NCBI RefSeq assembly: GCF_003144405.1
Contig: NZ_PENW01000007.1
Span: forward strand, 1 to 64,000
Direction: 5' to 3'
DNA length: 64,000 nt
From: Proteus cibi
GTDB lineage: Bacteria > Pseudomonadota > Gammaproteobacteria > Enterobacterales > Enterobacteriaceae
The notes under the pieces were generated by a model. The model worked only from the letters and a program-made list of their open reading frames with translations, was not told the origin of the DNA and made no database searches. Both the position numbers and the translations under genes were made by a program. Below, piece by piece: positions 1 through 8,661 of the stretch. The stretch's first letter is position 1. Every line of letters begins with the position of its first letter.

Positions 1-501
1 AAAATAGGTATTGCCTTTTTCCTCATCGCCACGAGATAAATTAGGGGGTTTAGGCGCGGGGATCAGCATTTGAGCGACACCACCAATCATCATGGCTGCA
101 CCACCCGCCATCAAAGATGTGGCAACGGTTGCGGAGATCCACGCAGGTCCCCACCATCCCAATGAAAATAAGGCAGCACCCGCAACAAACTGAAAAACAC
201 CGACGGTTTTAGCCCCTGATAATTTCGGCACAATATGGACGACCGCATTATCAGGTAAGGTTTCATTGAATTTTTGGTGAATTTCTTGCGGGGAAATATC
301 AGTACCCGCAATGCGGACTTGATACCAACCCTCACGAATGGCGAGGCGTAATGCGGGGATTTGAATAAAAAGCGCGTGAAGCCCTTCAGAGGCAGTATTT
401 ACATTTAAATCAAAGCGACGTCCAAATCGTTGCAAATTCCCGTAAAGTCGGAAGGTTGCCAATCGCGGTAACGCCAGATTGAGTGCGTCATTCGTTGCCA
501 T
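1..501 (-). CDS. Tail assembly protein, lambda gpI family (partial, C-terminus off the window)
   Basis: The reading frame opens with an ATG at 501 and runs off the window edge, giving 167 codons. The protein begins MATNDALNLALPRLATF. It has a globular N-terminal part, then a hydrophobic Gly/Ala-rich stretch near residues 95-140, and a Pro/Asn segment beginning near residue 146. This layout is typical of lambda gpI, which acts in assembly of the tail tip. The start overlaps the end of the upstream gpK-like gene by 97 bases, as K and I overlap in lambda. The host-specificity gene J would follow on the left. Confidence 0.85.
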   Translation of the reverse strand, partial: MATNDALNLALPRLATFRLYGNLQRFGRRFDLNVNTASEGLHALFIQIPALRLAIREGWYQVRIAGTDISPQEIHQKFNETLPDNAVVHIVPKLSGAKTVGVFQFVAGAALFSLGWWGPAWISATVATSLMAGGAAMMIGGVAQMLIPAPKPPNLSRGDEEKGNTYF

Positions 502-1133
502 CGTTCGTTATACTCCTCGCGTTTGCTAAGTTGGTTTGGAATGTGGTGCAAAATTGTTTGATTGCCTAAATAGATCCCCGCGTGGTTGGCGCGAGAGCTG
601 GCATAACAACACAAAATAATATCGCCGGGTTGGGCTTCTCTTTTTACCTGCCGAAAACCACTGCTTATCATATTATCGAGATATAACTCTTTGCCTTGTC
701 GCCACCAATTATCGTGACGCTCAAAATCAGGCAGATCATGTCCTGCCAAATGATAAGCGTCTCGAAACAACCCGTAACAATCTATTGAGCCATGAATAAA
801 TTGGCGACCTAATAGATGAGGCACTGGCTGATAGCAGTGAATTTTTTCATCACAGACCACCCACCACGGCAATGCGCTGTTCACCTGCAGTTGTCTATCT
901 AATGTGCTGAGGTACTGTTGGCCTTCAGGATGACTGTGCACAACCGCGATCACCTCGCCCTGCTGTTCGGCGCGAATAAAATCATCAAAAGAAATCGTAA
1001 AGTGGTTTTTCGGATCGGCATGCTGATTAACGCAAGGTAAATACTGTTCACCCTGCGCGGTACTTATTAATAAACCACATGCCTCCGATGGCGCTTGCTC
1101 TTTTGCCTGCGCCAAAATTGCTTGCTCAATCAT
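405..1133 (-). CDS. Tail tip assembly protein, lambda gpK family (JAB/MPN plus NlpC/P60 peptidase)
   Basis: About 242 aa with two enzymatic domains. The N-terminal JAB/JAMM metallopeptidase domain shows the motif H-S-H-x7-S-x2-D (His66, His68, Ser76, Asp79). The C-terminal NlpC/P60 domain shows the nucleophile in SIDCYGLFRDAY (Cys119) and a His in NHAGIYLG. This fusion is characteristic of lambda gpK, needed for tail tip assembly and possibly for local peptidoglycan digestion during DNA entry. A GTG nine bases upstream (1142) also opens the frame, but the ATG at 1133 is well spaced from AAGG and is preferred. It lies in the minus-strand tail operon between gpL-like and gpI-like genes. Confidence 0.9.
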   Translation of the reverse strand: MIEQAILAQAKEQAPSEACGLLISTAQGEQYLPCVNQHADPKNHFTISFDDFIRAEQQGEVIAVVHSHPEGQQYLSTLDRQLQVNSALPWWVVCDEKIHCYQPVPHLLGRQFIHGSIDCYGLFRDAYHLAGHDLPDFERHDNWWRQGKELYLDNMISSGFRQVKREAQPGDIILCCYASSRANHAGIYLGNQTILHHIPNQLSKREEYNERWQRMTHSIWRYRDWQPSDFTGICNDLDVALI

Positions 1134-1154
1134 AAGAAACACCTTAGAAGGGAA

Positions 1155-1859
1155 TTAACTGTTACCAATGCGGGACGTGGAGACAAACGCGCCTATACGT
1201 GACTCATTTTTTCGTAACTTACAGTCACTCAGACGCTTACCGCATTTATCTTTTAACGGATCGGTAGTTGGATTTCCCCATTCATCGGCAACAGGAGCAC
1301 CTTTATATCCGCACTCTTCTGAGCGATATCCCCAAGGGCAGATATCCGACAAGATCACGCGACCAGGAAGCATTAACCCGTCGGTTTCACTGGGTGTCGC
1401 CAACATAAAAGTAGCGGCCACTGAATTTAAACTGGTCATCTGCTCAATGATCCAGCGTGTCACAATCTCTTGTGATGGGTCGGCATTAGGATTGCCATGA
1501 GGAAAATTGACCGCATCTAAAAATTGGGTACTGACAATGCGACGTACCACCAGCCCACCAATTGCACTATCTAGCTGACTGGCAATCCCTGTAATCAGCC
1601 CGAATAAATTCGATAATGTAATGGTGGGTCGCCCTGAGGGGCCTTTGCCATTAAAGGTAAATCCTTCGCCTTTCACGGGGTAAGGCTCATAGGTGTTTCC
1701 TTGCCAGATTAACGGTTCTTTACGCTGATTGAGTCCATCAAAAAAGCGGTACCGAATACCACCTATTTTGGTTAAATCAAATTCGTAAAGCTCAAGTAAG
1801 GCATCAGTAGAGGAGAGTTCGGTAACACTAATTCGCATTTCAGGAGGAATATGTTGCAT
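1155..1859 (-). CDS. Minor tail protein, lambda gpL family
   Basis: 234 aa, the usual size for lambda gpL, a tail tip component. The C-terminal third holds the cysteine set of this family: CPWGYRSEECGYKG followed by KDKCGKRLSDCKLR. In lambda gpL the equivalent cysteines bind an iron-sulfur cluster. The ATG at 1859 is preceded by GGAG at a normal distance. The gene sits directly downstream of a terminator that closes the inserted moron, so it must be reached by antiterminated late transcription. Confidence 0.9.
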   Translation of the reverse strand: MQHIPPEMRISVTELSSTDALLELYEFDLTKIGGIRYRFFDGLNQRKEPLIWQGNTYEPYPVKGEGFTFNGKGPSGRPTITLSNLFGLITGIASQLDSAIGGLVVRRIVSTQFLDAVNFPHGNPNADPSQEIVTRWIIEQMTSLNSVAATFMLATPSETDGLMLPGRVILSDICPWGYRSEECGYKGAPVADEWGNPTTDPLKDKCGKRLSDCKLRKNESRIGAFVSTSRIGNS

Positions 1860-1871
1860 ATTAACTCCAAT

Positions 1872-1895
1872 AAAAAAACCACCCGAAGGTGGTTT
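1872..1895 (-). terminator. Intrinsic terminator closing the superinfection-immunity moron
   Basis: Read on the minus strand, an eight-base-pair stem AAACCACC/GGTGGTTT with a TTCG tetraloop is followed by a run of seven T. It lies 17 bases after the stop codon of the moron and directly upstream of the gpL-like gene. A terminator inside the tail operon is the usual mark of a moron. Confidence 0.85.
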
Positions 1896-1912
1896 GTTAA
1901 CAGAAAGGTTAT

Positions 1913-2338
1913 TTAATTTTTATTATCTTTAATTGGTAGATCACTACCGCAATGCTTGCATTTTATTGCGGCCTCTAATACATCTTCCGCACAATAAGGG
2001 CATTGTTTAGTTTTTCTCTCTACTTTAGATGAATCAGCTTTATCATCATTTATATCTGAATTTTTTTCGTTGTTATTCCCCAAAGCCCAAACATAACTAA
2101 CAATCCAACCAATAAACGTCCAGCCAGCTAAGACATTTAATGCCAGTATTTGATTGCTGTTTTTTTTCTTGCGAATTTTAGATTCGATGAAAGGTAAGAT
2201 GTATAATAAGGGAGCAAAAATAAAAAATGATAATGATATTAACTTACCAAAATCATTTAACCCAGCAGAAGGTATTTGTCCCATTGAGTAACTATAAAAA
2301 ACTAAAAAAATTAAGACCAGCAACCTCAATATAAACAT
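1913..2338 (-). CDS. Superinfection immunity family membrane protein with C-terminal zinc ribbon (moron)
   Basis: About 141 aa from the ATG at 2338, which has AGGA at normal spacing; a longer frame to a TTG at 2386 has no ribosome site. Three hydrophobic segments are visible: residues 1-20, a middle one around FFIFAPLLYILPFI, and NVLAGWTFIGWIVSYVWAL. The last matches the hallmark of the T4 Imm-like superinfection immunity family (Imm_superinfect). A charged linker then leads to a zinc ribbon, CPYCAEDVLEAAIKCKHCGS. The gene sits between gpM and gpL in the tail operon and has its own terminator. The inferred role is blocking DNA entry of related phages in the lysogen; this is from family resemblance only. 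Confidence 0.75.
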   Translation of the reverse strand: MFILRLLVLIFLVFYSYSMGQIPSAGLNDFGKLISLSFFIFAPLLYILPFIESKIRKKKNSNQILALNVLAGWTFIGWIVSYVWALGNNNEKNSDINDDKADSSKVERKTKQCPYCAEDVLEAAIKCKHCGSDLPIKDNKN

Positions 2339-2382
2339 AATATCCTCGCTATTAAAATATTTGCTAAAGCCACAAAAACTAA

Positions 2383-2712
2383 TCAAGACGCAACCTGTTC
2401 AAACTCAGCCGTTATTTCAGTTCTTATCATCCCTACTGAAGACGACCATTTTCGACATAGTACCTTAATTAATTCTGATTGATGAGGTGGCTTCCATAAA
2501 AATGCAGTAACACCAGCATGTTTTTCTAAAAATGATTCAATCTGCAAACTTTCACTATTTATATAGATCAGCGTTACATTGTATTTTTTTAGATTATTAT
2601 TAATACCGTCAGGGCGACGCTGTTCATAGCCGTCGCCAAATTTCACTGATTTTACTCGAGGCTCAAACTCCTTTTTCATATCAGGTTTAACTTTCCACTT
2701 AAATGTTTCCAT
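2383..2712 (-). CDS. Minor tail protein, lambda gpM family
   Basis: 109 aa, matching the size of lambda gpM (tail tip). Recognisable family features are METFKWKVKPDM at the start, VKFGDGYEQRRPDGIN near residues 23-38, and FLWKPPHQ before the C-terminal beta-strand. It lies directly after the tape measure gene (stop and start adjacent) and before the moron. The ATG at 2712 begins the frame. Confidence 0.88.
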   Translation of the reverse strand: METFKWKVKPDMKKEFEPRVKSVKFGDGYEQRRPDGINNNLKKYNVTLIYINSESLQIESFLEKHAGVTAFLWKPPHQSELIKVLCRKWSSSVGMIRTEITAEFEQVAS

Positions 2713-5700
2713 CTACATAGCTCCACCATCCCGACGTTGGCTCATAATATAGTCCTGAGCACCTCGCTTACTGATTTCATAAACTTTTTTCAATGCTTCA
2801 GGCCCTATCTGACCATTGCTACCGTCATTTTGAATATTAATATGATAATGCTGAGTAACACCTCCTCCCTGATTAGGCATTTTCGCAATAACACCCAGCT
2901 TTCCATCAGCACCACGTCGTAGAGGGAAAATACCTTCTGGGCCTGCCTCTCCCATCAAACCCGCACCTTTTGCAAAAGCAAACATGGTGGGCTTATGCAC
3001 AATCTGTCCACTGTAAGCACTTAAGCTGGCTGAGTTGTAAACACCACCATCCGCATTAGCAACAGGAGCACCAAAACCAAAGCCCATCGCCTCTATTCCT
3101 TTGACTAAAGACATTTTAATTAAAATATCAGTTAGCATTTTGAGGATTGATTTTGTAAAATCTTTGAAATTGGCTTCACCTTCAAATAACACGTTGGTTA
3201 ACTGGCTACTAAACCCATTGAGTGCCATCGATGTTGCATTTTGCACTTGAGAGTTAACATCAAGCGCGGTGTCTTTATAATTGCCCCATGCTGTTTGGGC
3301 ACCCGCTAACCAATCAGCACGCTTCTGATCTTCAACTTCATAGGTTTTTTGTTGCTCGGCTAACATATTGTTTAGCTGTGGGTTCTCTTTTTGACCTGCA
3401 AGAAGTTGAGCGCGTTCTAAGTAACGTTGTTGCTCTCTTGCTGATTTACCCATACTTTCTTCAATCGCTTTACGTTTTTCCGATTGTTGAGCAATGTATT
3501 TATCAGCCTGATCTTGCATCTTATTTAAACGCTCTTGCAAAGCAACTTCATCACCCACTAATGCAAGTTTTTCCTTTTGAGCAAGAATATTTTCTTTATT
3601 TGATAATAAAGATTTTTCGGCGTTAGTTAATCGGCGCGTCAATTGCGCTTCTTCTAAAATTGCAAATTGTGCCTGCTCTTTTTGAAGATCCTTGCGTTGT
3701 TGACTGATAACATCATTAGCGCTTTGATGTTTTTTAAGAATTTCTAACTGGGCTTGTAATGAGAGTAAATCACGAGAAGCTTTTTCCTCTTCACGATCGC
3801 CAGCAGGTACAACATATCCCTTGCCTTTACCAGTACCCGGCATTTGACGATCTCTTAAGCGAAAATTAATCATCGCCTTAGCTTCTTCATACTGTTCCTG
3901 TGTTAGTGCATGTTTTTCTTTTTCTAATTCCGCTAATTTTTGTAACCTTTGAGTCTCCCAACTATAAAAACTTCGCCATTTTTCTTGTAACCTGATTTGG
4001 TTCACTTCTAATTGCTCATTGTTTTTTATAGCTTGAGATTCTTTTTCAGGTTTCTCTAAATCATAGAGTTGATCCCTTAGTTTGCTTAAATTAGCCTTAA
4101 CATCCTCAACAGTTTGCCCAGTTCTATCGTAATGCAGTTTCTCAGTAAATGGATTTAACTGGAAACTGACCAACATTTCTTCATGTTCACGTATTTCATC
4201 CTTTAGAGTCCTTTCTCTCCCTATATTAAGCATGGCGTCCCAGCCTTTTTTTGCTTCATTTTGGATGCGTACCCATGCAGACTCTAATATTCCTAAACTA
4301 CTCGAGATATCATTAGCACCATCATTGATAGATTGCGCATAAGCATCAATTGCCAATCGTGCTGCTTCGGTTTTATTACCTTGCAATTCGAGCGTTCTGA
4401 TTTGCTCTAATTGGGATGCTGTGAGATGGTGATTCGCTTTTTCTAATTCAAGCGACATTTGAAGCGGTTCATCTTGCAAGCGTTTAAACTGATCAATCGT
4501 GGTATCAATCGCCTGCCCTGTGATGTAATTCATCTGTGCGGCCGCTTTTGAAACACGGGAAATCTCATTATTTGAAAATACGCCTGTACCGACAACACTC
4601 GAAATGGATGATGCCATTTCACCACGCGTAATACCGCCACCAGCCAGTGTCCGTGCCATTTCATTTAATTGGCTGGCTGACTTATTGGCGTAGTTACCTG
4701 TTAAGATCAACTGCTTATTAAATTGAGAAAACTCTCTTTCTGCATCATAAGCTAATTTTGCCACGCCCGTTAGACCGGCAGTAATTCCTCCCCAAATACC
4801 ACCACGAACCAGTGAGCCCATATTAAAGGAGTTGGCAATACCTTGAAGACGACCAGATAATGACTTGCTGTTTTTATCAAACTCTTTAGTTTCTTTGTTC
4901 GATTCAGATAATCGACGAATATAGATCTCGGCTGAAGAACTGACGCCAAGTTGAGAAGCTTGATAACGCAACATCTGTTCACGACTTAAATTTTGAGTGG
5001 CAACCTGTTCTTTTAGTCGCTGAATAAACCGTGTTTTTTGTTGTGTTAGAGACTCTTCTTCTCGGCGTAACTTCATTGACTCTGAAGTAATAGCAGAAAT
5101 AAGCACCTGATAATCGCGCTGATGGATAGTGCCTTTTTTCACTTCTTGGTTTAACTGAGCCTGAATCGCTCTTAACGCCGATTCACTGCCGGATAGGCCT
5201 TTAACGGCTTCAATTTGTTTATAATATCTCTCAGTATTCGCGTCTTGCTGATCTTGTATTGCCCTTATTCTTGATTTAGTGACATTCTGAATTTCGGCAA
5301 ACTGCTCACCTGTAATTTTGAGCTTGTCATAAGCCTTTGTTGATTTATTTAAAACCTCAGTGAGTTGTTCGAGTGCATTTCTCGTTTGCCCAACACTTTG
5401 AGCTTGCTCTAAAAAAGCATCGGCTTGTTTGCGTGATTCAATAGCTGCACGCGCTTCTTCCTGTGCGATCCGCTGATAATAATCCGCTCGTTGTTGCTGA
5501 GAAATTTCTTGTTGATTGTTAAGTTCTTGAAGAGATTGCGCAGTACTCTCTGCAGAACTGCGAGCAGATTGCACTTGCTGTTCAACCAGTTGAGCCATGC
5601 GTCGTTGACTGGCTTCGGCTTTTTCTGCGGTTTCTTGCAGTTGACGTTCAACACGCCCCATTTGCTGGCTGAAATCTGCTGTCTCAGCGCCTAAGTTAAT

Positions 5701-5727
5701 CGTGAGATCGGCTATTTGTTGGCTCAT
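2713..5727 (-). CDS. Tail length tape measure protein, lambda gpH family
   Basis: 1004 aa, longer than lambda gpH (853 aa), which predicts a somewhat longer tail. The N-terminal 300 residues are Gln/Glu/Arg-rich coiled coil. A conserved middle region around residues 310-510 includes LAGGGITRGEMASSISS, typical of the prophage tape-measure domain. More coiled coil follows. The C-terminal 150 residues (FKDFTKSILKMLTDILIKMS, then GEAGPEGIFPLRRG) match the lambda tape-measure C-terminal domain. The ATG at 5727 has GGAG upstream and overlaps the end of the frameshifted gpGT gene by 32 bases. Confidence 0.93.
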   Translation of the reverse strand: MSQQIADLTINLGAETADFSQQMGRVERQLQETAEKAEASQRRMAQLVEQQVQSARSSAESTAQSLQELNNQQEISQQQRADYYQRIAQEEARAAIESRKQADAFLEQAQSVGQTRNALEQLTEVLNKSTKAYDKLKITGEQFAEIQNVTKSRIRAIQDQQDANTERYYKQIEAVKGLSGSESALRAIQAQLNQEVKKGTIHQRDYQVLISAITSESMKLRREEESLTQQKTRFIQRLKEQVATQNLSREQMLRYQASQLGVSSSAEIYIRRLSESNKETKEFDKNSKSLSGRLQGIANSFNMGSLVRGGIWGGITAGLTGVAKLAYDAEREFSQFNKQLILTGNYANKSASQLNEMARTLAGGGITRGEMASSISSVVGTGVFSNNEISRVSKAAAQMNYITGQAIDTTIDQFKRLQDEPLQMSLELEKANHHLTASQLEQIRTLELQGNKTEAARLAIDAYAQSINDGANDISSSLGILESAWVRIQNEAKKGWDAMLNIGRERTLKDEIREHEEMLVSFQLNPFTEKLHYDRTGQTVEDVKANLSKLRDQLYDLEKPEKESQAIKNNEQLEVNQIRLQEKWRSFYSWETQRLQKLAELEKEKHALTQEQYEEAKAMINFRLRDRQMPGTGKGKGYVVPAGDREEEKASRDLLSLQAQLEILKKHQSANDVISQQRKDLQKEQAQFAILEEAQLTRRLTNAEKSLLSNKENILAQKEKLALVGDEVALQERLNKMQDQADKYIAQQSEKRKAIEESMGKSAREQQRYLERAQLLAGQKENPQLNNMLAEQQKTYEVEDQKRADWLAGAQTAWGNYKDTALDVNSQVQNATSMALNGFSSQLTNVLFEGEANFKDFTKSILKMLTDILIKMSLVKGIEAMGFGFGAPVANADGGVYNSASLSAYSGQIVHKPTMFAFAKGAGLMGEAGPEGIFPLRRGADGKLGVIAKMPNQGGGVTQHYHINIQNDGSNGQIGPEALKKVYEISKRGAQDYIMSQRRDGGAM

Positions 5728-6007
5728 ATCGTACTCCGCCCGCTATCCCTTCACTGACCGCCATCATGGTTTCATCGTCCATATCAACAGCGGGTTTTCG
5801 TAACAACACGCTAAAATCCTCTGGCGATAAATTATCACTGCCACCAAAAATACTGGCGACAGTGAAGTTAAGTCCAGAAAAAGCATGATCAATGAGTTGG
5901 AGGGTGAAGGGAGTTTCATTAAAGAAGTGTAACCAATCAGCGAGTTCAGTCGCTGTCATTTCGCTGAGCATCCTGCGCCAATCAGCACGTTTAAATTCAT
6001 GTGACAA
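5696..6007 (-). CDS. T region of the tail assembly chaperone, made as a gpG-T fusion by -1 frameshift
   Basis: This frame has no credible start codon or ribosome site of its own; its first in-frame candidate is a TTG. It is open upstream through the stop of the gpG gene. A -1 shift at the slippery run 6040-6046 would join it to gpG with an 11-residue junction, giving a 243-aa gpGT protein encoded by 5696-6426. In lambda, gpG and the frameshifted gpGT bind the tape measure protein and recruit tail tube subunits. Its position, just before the tape measure gene and overlapping its start, is the canonical one. Confidence 0.85.
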   Translation of the reverse strand: MSHEFKRADWRRMLSEMTATELADWLHFFNETPFTLQLIDHAFSGLNFTVASIFGGSDNLSPEDFSVLLRKPAVDMDDETMMAVSEGIAGGVRYEPTNSRSHD

Positions 6008-6036
6008 ACGCAGGATAAATTGATGTTCACGGGCGA

Positions 6037-6426
6037 CTACTTTTCCAGTGACTCTTCCTGTGCATCACTGTGAATATTTTCATTTTCCGTGTTTTCAGTT
6101 TGCGCCATTCCGCTAATCACCAGCACTTCTTTAGCTGCAAGACCAAGTGCTTCCGGATTCCATGTAGAAAGAACATCATTGTAAATTTGCTCAACATCAT
6201 CTGATCCACCGTGCGCTAATGAACGAGACACTAACCAGGCATTCGATTCTGTGTTTGCACGAATAATCAGGGCGGTTTTTTTAACGCCTTCTACTTTTTC
6301 AATATCGTCGTTTTTTTCTGCTTGCTCGACTAAAAAATCAAAGTATTCAATGCGTTGTAGTGCTGATAACTCATATAACGCAACAGAATTACCACCATAA
6401 GTAAACTCTTTTTTCTTTAAAAACAT
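6037..6426 (-). CDS. Tail assembly chaperone, lambda gpG equivalent
   Basis: 129 aa, acidic C-terminal tail ending in DAQEESLEK. It lies between the major tail protein gene and the tape measure gene, where every lambda-like phage carries this chaperone. The last codons GAA AAG precede a TAG and form the frameshift site used to make the longer gpGT product. The ATG at 6426 starts just after the major tail gene. Confidence 0.87.
   Translation of the reverse strand: MFLKKKEFTYGGNSVALYELSALQRIEYFDFLVEQAEKNDDIEKVEGVKKTALIIRANTESNAWLVSRSLAHGGSDDVEQIYNDVLSTWNPEALGLAAKEVLVISGMAQTENTENENIHSDAQEESLEK
6040..6046 (-). promoter_or_regulatory. Putative -1 ribosomal frameshift site (gpG to gpGT)
   Basis: On the minus strand the end of gpG reads CTG GAA AAG TAG. 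The heptamer G-GAA-AAG resembles lambda's G-GGA-AAG site: AAG can slip to AAA and GAA to GGA with one wobble. The -1 frame after it is open and continues directly into the T region (VVAREHQFILR, then SHEFKRADW). Frame continuity is seen directly; slippage efficiency is inferred. Confidence 0.75.
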
Positions 6427-6437
6427 ACTGTTACCTT

Positions 6438-6959
6438 TTATTCATTGTCTTTTTTAATAACGGGAGCACTTTTTCCTTGCTCTGACGCTGATTTAATTTC
6501 TTCAGCAAGAGCTGGACGACCACTATTAGTGATCTTAATCGTGCGGGTGATTACTTCTTTTGCGGGCACTGTTTTTCCCAGCGAACTAACCCAGCCACGA
6601 TAAATATCAACCGCCCCATTCGGATAACGAATGCGATAGTGACGAACATCACCCAGTTGGAACCAATCAACCAGATCTTTTTGTCCTTGCTCACCCGGCT
6701 TCCATGCCAGCGTAATATTGGCTTCACCTGCTGATTTTTCCCCCTGAGCAGTCGCTTTCCAATCTGCATCTTCATCGTCAAGATAGGTATCGTCATAACT
6801 GTCTGCGGTAATTTCACCCGGCTGTAACTCTTTAATTTTCGCCAGTCGCGTCCAATCTGTATCATCAAACGGCGCTTTTAATGGATCTTCGGTACCGCTA
6901 TAAATCCAAAGCGTGGTACCAGCACCTTTTACGGGTGCCAATGGGTTTGGTGTAGGCAT
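6438..6959 (-). CDS. Major tail tube protein, lambda gpV N-domain family
   Basis: 173 aa, shorter than lambda gpV (246 aa). It corresponds to the tube-forming domain without the C-terminal Ig-like domain. Features include a Pro-rich N-terminus ([18 protein letters not shown]), [20 protein letters not shown] near residues 48-67, and [17 protein letters not shown]. It lies between the tail terminator and gpG-like genes, the standard position for the tail tube. Confidence 0.9.
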   Translation of the reverse strand: MPTPNPLAPVKGAGTTLWIYSGTEDPLKAPFDDTDWTRLAKIKELQPGEITADSYDDTYLDDEDADWKATAQGEKSAGEANITLAWKPGEQGQKDLVDWFQLGDVRHYRIRYPNGAVDIYRGWVSSLGKTVPAKEVITRTIKITNSGRPALAEEIKSASEQGKSAPVIKKDNE

Positions 6960-6970
6960 AATGATTCCTT

Positions 6971-7369
6971 TTACATTGAGTAACTAATTTGATAATTGAG
7001 ATCGACTGAACCCCATAACCCCATTTCTTCATCACGATGGTAGTCGTAGCCATTAGGAGTCATATTTTCGATAAGATCGGACAGTGCGGGAATGGAGGTC
7101 AGTGCGGGATAAATCACAGCCTCAATCCATTTATCTAATTCAGCATCAGGACTATTCGCACTGAGAAAAACTTCTATGTGAACAATCGCTTGCCAGCTGT
7201 CTTCATCGAGGTTTTCACCTGTTGAAATAGCATCGGTGATATACACAGCAATCGCTGGGAAGTCGTTTTCATCCACAAAAAAAGTGCGACCATCAAATAC
7301 TGTCGCCCCATTGGCATGAGGCTCAATCGCCTCTTTAATTGCGTGTCGGATCTGTGTGTGTTTGATCAC
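6971..7369 (-). CDS. Tail terminator protein, lambda gpU family
   Basis: About 132 aa, the size of lambda gpU, which caps the tail tube and joins it to the head. Family features are [13 protein letters not shown] at the N-terminus and the acidic [23 protein letters not shown] near the C-terminus. The GTG at 7369 is preferred: it is well spaced from GGAGGG and overlaps the stop of the gpZ-like gene as GTGA. An adjoining TTG one codon earlier is too close to the ribosome site. Confidence 0.88.
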   Translation of the reverse strand: MIKHTQIRHAIKEAIEPHANGATVFDGRTFFVDENDFPAIAVYITDAISTGENLDEDSWQAIVHIEVFLSANSPDAELDKWIEAVIYPALTSIPALSDLIENMTPNGYDYHRDEEMGLWGSVDLNYQISYSM

Positions 7370-7929
7370 CAAACCCTCCCTTTTATATAAAGCCGTAATT
7401 GTTGCTTTAATGCTGATGCCATTTCTTTAGGCATATCAGATTCAATAAGCTTCTCTGACTCTTCGGTGTAAGCCGTTGTTAACGGTGTGACGAGCGGAAT
7501 TTTAACCACTTCGATGGGATAACGGCTTTGACCAACGCGCTGAAGAATATGCCAGCGCCCATTATCAAGCTGTTGAATAAAGGCATTAGGAAAAGAAAAT
7601 TTGCCCACTTTCAACACACTCCCAGCTCCTTTCTGATTACCTCGTTTTCTTGATAGTTGAACGCGAGCACTACCCAAAGCAATGGCGGGTAAATTACCCC
7701 GGTTTATCACTAATCTAGCACGAGGCGTTTTATAGCGACTGCTCGCTCGACTAAGTCGAACACGTTGACGGATCAGGCGTTGAGGCACTTTAGTTTCAGC
7801 TGAAACCCGTTTAACACTATGGCTAATGACACGGCGAGCAACACGGTTGATCGCCATTGCCGTTGCTTTCGGTACCATTTCATCATTAATGCTATTCAAG
7901 TTTTTGATGGCTTGCTCTAACCCTTTCAT
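7366..7929 (-). CDS. Minor tail protein, lambda gpZ family
   Basis: About 187 aa, very basic. The segment ATAMAINRVARRVISHSVKRV and the RQRVRLSRASSRY stretch are typical of the gpZ tail completion family. The ATG at 7929 follows AGGTGGG; a GTG at 7938 lies inside that ribosome site and is less likely. It is coupled to the downstream gpU-like gene by a four-base overlap. In lambda, Z acts late in tail maturation so that DNA is correctly positioned in the tail. Confidence 0.87.
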   Translation of the reverse strand: MKGLEQAIKNLNSINDEMVPKATAMAINRVARRVISHSVKRVSAETKVPQRLIRQRVRLSRASSRYKTPRARLVINRGNLPAIALGSARVQLSRKRGNQKGAGSVLKVGKFSFPNAFIQQLDNGRWHILQRVGQSRYPIEVVKIPLVTPLTTAYTEESEKLIESDMPKEMASALKQQLRLYIKGRVW

Positions 7930-7938
7930 ATCACCCAC

Positions 7939-8211
7939 CTATTTAATCCAAATATGTGGCTTACCATTAAACTTTTGATATCGAGTGATTTGGTAAGTTT
8001 TGCCCTCAATTTCAACAGTATCCTTACGGTCAGGTTGATAGGTTGACGAAAAAATAACATAACTCACCCCATCACCACTCATCGGTCCCAATTCAGGGAT
8101 AAAGTGAGATTCGAGTGCTTGATAAAAAACACCATTTATACGGATGGGAATCCCCATCCGTTCTTGGGTCACGTTATCCATTCTTTTTACCAACCGTTCA
8201 AATGGATTCAT
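7939..8211 (-). CDS. Head-tail joining protein, lambda gpFII family
   Basis: 90 aa. The sequence MNPFERLVKRMDNVTQERMG and a series of short beta-strands fit lambda FII, which forms the interface between the head connector and the tail. It lies between the capsid cement gene and the gpZ-like gene in lambda order. The ATG at 8211 is clear. Confidence 0.82.
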   Translation of the reverse strand: MNPFERLVKRMDNVTQERMGIPIRINGVFYQALESHFIPELGPMSGDGVSYVIFSSTYQPDRKDTVEIEGKTYQITRYQKFNGKPHIWIK

Positions 8212-8222
8212 CGGTATTGACC

Positions 8223-8573
8223 TTAACTTTGAGGGGAGGCAGTTGATGGCACAAAGACATTGAGTTTAACGGTGACATTTTCACTCGATGCATCCGCATC
8301 ATCCCAAACCACACCGGCAGGTGTACCACCTGTATCCACCACGACATTGTCTTTAACGGACGCCGTCGCACCGGCTTTTAAGGCAATACCGGCTTTCTTG
8401 TTCAGCAAGAAAACACCTTCTGCAAAACCATCACCGGTTTCGTTAGGTTGAATATCCGTGATCGCAACACAAGCAATAGTGCCAACGTGTACCAGTTGAC
8501 CACTTTTAATGATCTCTTTTGTGCTGTTAATTAGGGCAATCGTGCCACCCTGTTGTACATAATTTTTAGCCAT
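8223..8573 (-). CDS. DUF2190-type capsid cement/decoration protein
   Basis: 116 aa beginning MAKNYVQQGGTIALIN. The Gly-rich repeats VHVGTIACVAITDI and GDGFAEGVFLLNKKAGIALKAG are typical of the DUF2190 family, associated with capsid decoration or trimeric cement proteins. It lies next to the capsid gene where lambda carries gpD, so it is probably the functional counterpart. The ATG at 8573 has a strong AAGGAG upstream. Confidence 0.8.
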   Translation of the reverse strand: MAKNYVQQGGTIALINSTKEIIKSGQLVHVGTIACVAITDIQPNETGDGFAEGVFLLNKKAGIALKAGATASVKDNVVVDTGGTPAGVVWDDADASSENVTVKLNVFVPSTASPQS

Positions 8574-8613
8574 AAAAACTCCTTCCGATGCCGAAGCACC
8601 GGATTTTAGATAT

Positions 8614-8632
8614 AAAAAAAGCCCATCAGGGC
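8614..8632 (-). terminator. Possible weak intrinsic terminator after the capsid cistron
   Basis: On the minus strand GCCC-TGAT-GGGC is followed by seven T. The stem is only four base pairs, so it may act as a partial terminator or processing site between the capsid fusion gene and the cement gene. Confidence 0.5.
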
Positions 8633-8661
8633 ATCAGGATAAAACGAAGAAAAAAGACGTC

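Noticed and set aside
111-335. Short minus-strand frame inside gpI
   Set aside because: It is in a different frame from the clearly recognisable gpI product and has no support.
1168-1500. Plus-strand frame opposite the gpL gene
   Set aside because: Fully antisense to a well-supported tail gene and without a ribosome site.
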